Shown here piece after piece: positions 58,446 through 64,000 of a stretch of 64,000 bases of DNA. The stretch covers positions 1 through 64,000 of the forward strand of contig JAMKCH010011897.1 of the NCBI GenBank assembly GCA_023653785.1, written 5' to 3'. How positions within the stretch are numbered: the stretch's first letter is position 1; the number at the start of each line of letters is the position of its first letter. The notes under the pieces are model-generated. The model searched no databases. It saw only the letters and a list, made by a program, of their open reading frames with translations, and was not told the DNA's origin. The position numbers and the translations under genes were made by a program. The stretch is from Ophioderma brevispina (Eukaryota; Echinodermata; Ophiuroidea; Amphilepidida; Ophiodermatidae).

Positions 58446-59790
58446 AAGTGTTAAAGTAGCAATATACTAAAAATCGGATAATTTTTAAGATCACCCAGGC
58501 ATGTTCGGTGTTCTGAGGAAATTAAAGTTTACGATTTTCAATGATTTTCCGGAATTTCCTTAATGTGATATTTCGTCATTTTGGGAACCAACTTGAACAC
58601 TTTAACGAATGGCCCTGCCTACTGTTGTTAAAGGAGATGAAAGATGTTGATGTTATCTATGCTGAACTAGCAAAGATGATTTGTGCGGATTTACTACAGA
58701 TGCACCAAATCAACACTTCAGAAATATTAGGAAACAAAGTGTACTTTATTATTTTAAAAAGAATAAGCAGTGATTTGCTGATCCGAACATCTGAAAAAAA
58801 TATCATGAAATGGTATTTTGGATTTTGTTATGGCATAGATGTGCTAAACATAACTTTGAAAGTGGTGGCTTGAAATCTGTGTATTAAAGCAAGCCAGTAC
58901 TTTGTTCGATTCTGCAATTTCTATGACGTGCGTATTGCAAAAAATTCCTAACTTGAGATCAAAAAGCCGTTTCCACATGAATATTCCGATATATAAGCAT
59001 AATATTATGCACTAGAACTGCAGGTGATCTCAACAAAAAGATTATTGGTCTTTTTTTTCTGTTCTGGTGTAAACCACAATCAGTGTTTAGTGTAGATTTT
59101 CTATTTTAGTATTTCCCGTTTTCATCCTCTATGTTTTCTTCTTTATTTCACCTGCCTCTGAGTCATCATCGCTGTATGTTTATATGTGGGAGACGGTAAA
59201 TTTCTCAAATACTTAATTTTTTCACTGTTGGGTGTTTCTGCTCCTACATTAAATAGTTATATGGAATGTACATTGTTATCTTTGATTTACAAGCTTTTCC
59301 ACATTTTCTTATTCTCTCACATATCGCTGCTTACCATCACCTTTAATATGTCTATATCACAGATTTTAAAGTTAATATATCACATATTGAGAAGGAACAT
59401 AACACTTACTAGCACACTTAAGTACAGTATCTCATATTGGATACAAAACATTTTAAAGTAGGATATTTCTAATTTATATTGTTTTACTGTAAAGATTTAA
59501 ATATTAAATTAAAAAATGAGGGGTCACTCAAATGTGTTGGGGGAAAAAAAATAGGCAAGTATGGGCAAAGTATGTTGCCCCATTTGTTCAATTTTGTGAA
59601 AGTGCAATGTCAATGTGTTTTAAGATTTATTTGATGCACAGAGCGTCAATTTACAAAAATGTGTTGTTATTTCATCAAATCTAGATATCCAACATGATAG
59701 CATCAAGTTTAGAATATTTTTGATTTTTTTATCCATTGTGACGGGTTTCTGCAGTTCAAAACTCACTTCTGATTTCTCCCCATAGGGATA
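58446..59790. other. AT-rich DNA, nothing recognised
   Basis: ORFs at 58541 (110 codons) and 59186 (91 codons, hydrophobic) have no splice signals or motifs that I trust. Confidence 0.4.
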
Positions 59791-59796
59791 CCACAG

Positions 59797-60435
59797 TTGA
59801 AGGCACTATCAGTGATTTGCTGAATCAGAAAATCAAAAAGTTATAAAAACCAGATTTGGCCGGCTGTAAAAGTATAGGTGTCCTACATTTCTACAAGTGC
59901 TAAGACCAAAAGCAACATAGTAATAATAAGGACACAAAATTGATATTTTAGTCCTACTGTCATTACAGACACTTAATAAACAACACATAATTGAATGAGA
60001 TTCAATCTTTGAACACTGTTTTCTTCCATTTATGACATTTTGTTTATTTGCAAAAATAGCTCATGAGAATTCTGACTTATCTCTCACTTTTAAAGGTAAG
60101 TGACCCGATCAACAACCTCGTCGACCCACTTTACTTGACTCCATCAAAATGGAGATTTTGGTATCGGAAGAAACTTCATATTTTTTCTCACTACCCCAGT
60201 GAAATTTTAGGCCCAGGAAATGTTTCCTTATGATTTTATGAACAAAAATGTCTCCAAGTGTGATATACCACACACACTATCCTATGAGCCAGTCATCTGA
60301 ATGGCTGGAATGATGTGAAGGATAAAACATCCGATATGAAAAATTGCATCATGATTGGGTCACCCACCTTTAAGCTATTCCTGTAAATTTCAAATATTTT
60401 GACTCTTACGGGTAAATCACTGAGAGTGTCTTTAA
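59797..60435. mobile_element. CACTATCAGTG family MITE, copy 3, interrupted
   Basis: It begins TTGAAGGCACTATCAGTGAT and ends AATCACTGAGAGTGTCTTTAA with TTAA at 60432-60435. It is split by the MITE at 60090-60373. Confidence 0.85.
60090..60373. mobile_element. TTAA MITE with AAAGGT..GTGACCC ends, nested
   Basis: TTAA at 60090-60093 begins AAGGTAAGTGACCCGATCA. The right end TGATTGGGTCACCCACCTTTAA has TTAA at 60370-60373. The insertion interrupts copy 3 exactly at the TTAA in its CACTTTTAAGCTATTCC segment. A related fragment lies at 25463. Confidence 0.85.
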
Positions 60436-60619
60436 CTCAGAAGGTTCAGTAGGTACAGTCACAATTTTGGAACTAGGGCTAAATGTGCTTCTAAAGAAGC
60501 ACTAATGTCAGCATGCAATGTTACCTTTGACCACACTAGTAAGTGAACCTGTTAATTTGAGCAGAGGGTATTTTGAGTAAGGCAGAAGATGTAATTTGTG
60601 GATTTTAAAAAATGCCCCT

Positions 60620-61973
60620 TTAAAGGCACTATCAGTGGATTTGCTAAATCAGAAAATCTAAAAAAAATCATCAAAAAATCAGATTTTTGCACTATTGTTA
60701 ACAATAACTATTCCAATATACCCTACAAGTGCTAAGACTGAAGCAACCATTAAGGATAGAATCCAACATTTTAGTCATTACTGTCCAAAAGGACACTTTA
60801 CTACACACATCCGCAGCTCAGAAGCCAGCCCCCATAATCCTTTTGCGCGCGACCATATTATCGACGGGATGGCGTGTTGTGACCATTTCGTTCCTTTGTC
60901 CGCCGGAAGGTAACATCGGTCCAGTGTATCAACAGCCATGACAGCTATACGCTAGAGTAAACGGTCACGAACGGTACACAACCTCATGTTAAGCACAGCA
61001 CATGAATTTGAAATTGCCAAGTCCAAAAGGAAATAACCTCAATGATGCAGTCCGATATTCCTATCCCCGTTCCTCGCCCGACAAATCATACATCCTTCCT
61101 AGACTCAGTCTCAACGTCAATCTAGACTCTGCAGTTACCGTCCCCGGTTACCTGCCCATTTTACCGCCTATTCTTGGTAAATCTTACCAAATAACCCAAC
61201 AACAGCTATACACATAGTAAAAATGCTGGATGTCCACTGAAACTTGTAATTACTAGAAATTTATCTTTAGAGTAGGGAATCATGCGGTGAAGTATTCGAA
61301 AGTACTAGTTGAATTTGTAAACACAAGCTGATACCCTGTGTAACGTAAATCATGTAATTGATGTAAATAGTCTCATATTACTCGTCGTTGTTTTCGCATG
61401 CCGCTGGCGGACGTTTAGAGGGGGCCTCCACTCAATGTCCTGTTTCGCTCAAGCGTACGCTCTACATGCCCTACATTGATTACTAGCTTTCTTGCTGGTT
61501 TCAAGAAATTCTGAAGATGATGAAGAAATATATTGAAAAAACTGTTTACACAAAGAAGCCGCTAGCATTTGTGAGAATAATTTCTTGATCGTTCCCATAC
61601 TATAGGGGGCGTGGGGTGTGAAATTGAACCCGCGAGACTTAAGCGCAGCTCTCGATAATGTACAAGGGGCTTTTGGTTGTGCGGAACTATGTATACGTGT
61701 TGCCTATTAGAGTTTCCCGGTTGCACGGAAAAACGAATTTGTATGCGAAAAGGTACTTGGGAGGTCCTTCTGAAGGCCGCTGTTTACAACACATAAGTTC
61801 AATGGAGGATTCATATTTTTGAACACTGCTGTTTTTCTTCATTTTGGCAATTTTTTCATTTGCAGAAAATAACTTATGGTATTTCTACAGACTTATCATT
61901 TACTTTTTAGGCTATTCCAGCACATTTAAAAATTTTTTGACTCTTTCCAGTTAATCACTGATAGTGTCTTTAA
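60620..61973. mobile_element. CACTATCAGTG family MITE, copy 4, split by ~1 kb
   Basis: The left half (60620-60808) runs from TTAA through AAAGGCACTATCAGTGGATT to GGACACTTTACTACACACAT. The right half (about 61767-61973) resumes at TACAACACATAAGTTCAATG and ends AATCACTGATAGTGTCTTTA with TTAA at 61970-61973. Between them is foreign DNA. Confidence 0.8.
60809..61766. other. ~960-bp insertion of unknown type inside copy 4
   Basis: It is less AT-rich and more CpG-containing than its surroundings (GCGCGCGACC, CGACGGGATGGCG). The MITE text GTCC..AAGGACACTTTAC reappears in altered form (GGTCCTTCTGAAGGCCGCTG) at its right boundary. I saw no clear inverted ends or family motif. Short ORFs at 60695-61217 are unassigned. 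Confidence 0.5.
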
Positions 61974-62139
61974 TCGGCCCTATGTGCCTTTGATAATCTG
62001 TGAACACCCTATAAGGAGCTTGTCAGTAGTGGTCATAGCTATCTACGGACTTGGTGAACATGTAACAGTATTACATACTTTTTAAAATAAACTTATGTCT
62101 TACTTTTCAAATAAACTTATGTCCTCTGGTAACAATCAA

Positions 62140-62520
62140 CTATTTTAGTGAAGTAACATGTGGAACTTAAGTAACATATCACATAATTAGTGAACTAATT
62201 AACATATCACATACTTAGTGACTAGTACATATCACATACTTAGTGAGCTAAGTAACATATCACATACTTAGTGGACTAAGTAACGTATCACTTAGTGAAC
62301 TAAGTAACATATTACATACTTAGTGAAACTAAGGACATATCCACATTACTCAGTAAAATAAAGTACATATCTTCATAATTAGGGAACAGCCACAACAGTC
62401 ATTTTTTCTCATACATATCTCATACATAGTGAACTTAATTCAAACACTTAGTGAACTAAGTACCATATCACATACTCAGTAAAATAAGTAACATATCTTC
62501 ATACTTAGTGAACAGCCACA
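62140..62520 (+). repeat. Minisatellite of ~28-bp units
   Basis: Diverged units of ACTTAGTGAACTAAGTAACA followed by TATCACAT repeat about a dozen times. An outlying unit pair lies at 62865-62915. Each unit contains the near-palindrome ACTTAGTGAACTAAGT. Confidence 0.85.
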
Positions 62521-62837
62521 ATCAGTCATTTTTTTCCAAATTCAAAATGCCCATTTTGTCTCTAAATTGTAAATTGTACGTCATATCAACCATTTATATT
62601 ACTGTTCTTTGTGAAAACAAATGCTAATGCATTTTAAAGCAGTCTTAAAGTTGCCTTTTACAACTGTTTCTTGATGTGAAAAAAGTTGGGGCCCAACTTT
62701 GTTTGCATAAAATTGCTTGTATTTAAAAACTATGTTGTTTTCAGCTTTGCTACTTTCAAGGGATTTTTTACAATAATTTGCAATAGGGCAATACAAAAAC
62801 ACAACAAAAAATTTAGGGCAGTGCTTGTTTACAAGAA

Positions 62838-62859
62838 AATCACTGATAGTGGCGTTAAT
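62838..62859. repeat. Terminal fragment of the CACTATCAGTG MITE family
   Basis: AATCACTGATAGTGGCGTTAA matches the right end of copies 1-4. No left end was located. Confidence 0.5.
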
Positions 62860-62939
62860 AACTTGGTGAATTAAGTAACATATCACATTCATATCTCATA
62901 CTTAGTAAACTTAACATTACTGATGAGATAAGTGACAGT

Positions 62940-63895
62940 AATAAAAAAAAGTCTTTAGTTTTTTATTAAAAAATTTGCCATAAATAGTTAAGAATCACAT
63001 ATACATCTCTATAAATAAAAATAAAAGATTTGTTTTTAATAATGCACATTCAATATAGCCACACTAGGGATATAGCTACGCCGGTCGGTGGCGGTCGGCC
63101 ATGACCGGCACTTGCTTCCACTGACCGGCACAAAAGGTCATTTGGGAGGTTGCCAACTGGCACTTTACTTCAGTGAAATGAAAAATTACCACATAAATTG
63201 GCAAATAAACTCATAGTTTGTCCATAAATGCCATAACAAGTGTAGTAAATTTTAAGATTTACAACCGGCACTTAGAGTAGCCTAGCTATAACCCTGAGCC
63301 ACACCCAACAAGTACTGTGCAGCATATCAAAGGTATTTCTGCATTTAGCATTTATGGAACTGGTTAAGGGGAAAAAGACTGATTAAAATATGTTGGTTTG
63401 CCATAACGGAGGAAAAATATTAGGATCGGTCGGTCATTTTTTATATGAACTTCACAATGTTTTACTTTAAAATGAATACAACATGCTACTATTTCAATTT
63501 TTTTAATAGTACAAATATAAATAACAGTCATTTGACTTAAATATTTGCGACCAGATAGCCTTTGGTCAAGATTTTTTAAGATTAATATTTTCCTTCTCCA
63601 AGTAAACTTAATTTTGCCATGTGGAAAAGCAGTAAGTAGTAGTAATAACCTTTCACAGGATTGCCATTTGTCATTACTGTCAATAAATGCCTCTCTACTA
63701 ACAACCAGGACTCAGCCTGGGGTACAAAATTTTCCACCAAAATGAGGTATTTAGTATAATATGGATAATTGCAATGATTAGAACAAATTGTTCATCAGTA
63801 GTTTTCCTCTGTGCTAGGAGTTCATGACTTGACATACCATTACTGGCTATGGTTAATCATACCCTGTTTACAAAAGGCTGCTCTTTTGTTTTCAT
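62940..63895. other. Intronic AT-rich DNA
   Basis: No clear element. A stretch at 63660-63744 (after TTTCACAG, before G|GTATTT) could be a small exon but has no recognisable content. Confidence 0.4.
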
Positions 63896-63899
63896 GTAG

Positions 63900-64000
63900 A
63901 ATGGTACTGGTAATAACAATTGTATAAATGATGCAATTCAAGCCCTCCCCCCACAAAAAAGAAAAAGAACAAGTGATTTGGCTTTCCAGAATACAATAAA
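63900..64000 (+). CDS. Probable exon running off the window (basic, NLS-like)
   Basis: A good pyrimidine tract and acceptor (TGCTCTTTTGTTTTCATGTAG) are followed by an open frame to the window end. It reads NGTGNNNCINDAIQALPPQK, RKRTSDLAFQNTI. The other two frames stop within 35 bases. PPQKRKR is a nuclear-localisation-like cluster. It starts in phase 0, compatible with the exon ending at 30491, so it may continue the same RS-rich gene across a 33-kb intron. That link is inferred from phase, strand and composition only. Confidence 0.6.

Noticed and set aside
59186..59461. 91-codon hydrophobic ORF considered as a membrane protein
   Set aside because: The AT-rich codon content gives hydrophobic residues by chance; no signal peptide-like start or exon context.
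62140..62520. Regular repeats considered as a CRISPR array
   Set aside because: Units abut with no unique spacers and diverge like a minisatellite, and the DNA is animal.

Overview
The window is animal nuclear DNA. It is AT-rich and has no dense run of long ORFs. The recognisable genes are short GT-AG exons separated by kilobases of intron packed with decayed mobile elements. The element mix (DIRS tyrosine-recombinase retrotransposon, Crypton/DUF3504 recombinase, piggyBac, hAT, RTE-like and RNase H-bearing LINEs, many palindromic MITEs, and dispersed repeats carrying AGGTCAAAGGTCA motifs) suggests a marine invertebrate, perhaps a non-vertebrate deuterostome. That assignment is inference, because no diagnostic gene is present.

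Host genes: plus-strand exons at about 3.88-4.22, 20.61-20.86 and 23.73-23.81 kb are joined by compatible splice phases. They encode an acidic, proline-rich and then Arg/Ser-rich nuclear-type protein. Probable further exons lie at 28.83, 30.42 and 63.90 kb, the last running off the window, so one gene may span nearly the whole window. Two weaker exon candidates (34.71 and 44.42 kb) could belong to it or to another transcript. I do not recognise the protein.

Layout: 0-3.5 kb has palindromes and an antisense Crypton-like recombinase relic. 3.9-7.4 kb has the first exon and small MITEs. 7.64-14.46 kb is a decayed DIRS-type element with ~50-bp inverted terminal repeats, a gag-like start, RT thumb/RNase H and tyrosine recombinase pieces, a minisatellite, and a nested 962-bp hAT element with an exact 8-bp target duplication. 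14.5-15.4 kb holds the 3' part of a LINE with RNase H. 19.6-19.85 kb holds a piggyBac C-terminal cysteine domain. 21-54 kb is intron-like DNA with foldback MITEs and a family of elements with a terminal hairpin and element-specific inverted ends. 54.45-55.56 kb is an RTE-like LINE. 55.7-62.6 kb holds several TTAA-flanked MITEs, some nested, plus two tandem-repeat blocks.

The two most interesting signals are a repeat family with dissimilar termini between members but matching inverted ends within each member, and at least six unrelated MITE families that all end in TTAA next to AAAGG/CCTTT. The same window carries a piggyBac relic, a natural candidate source for the TTAA preference.
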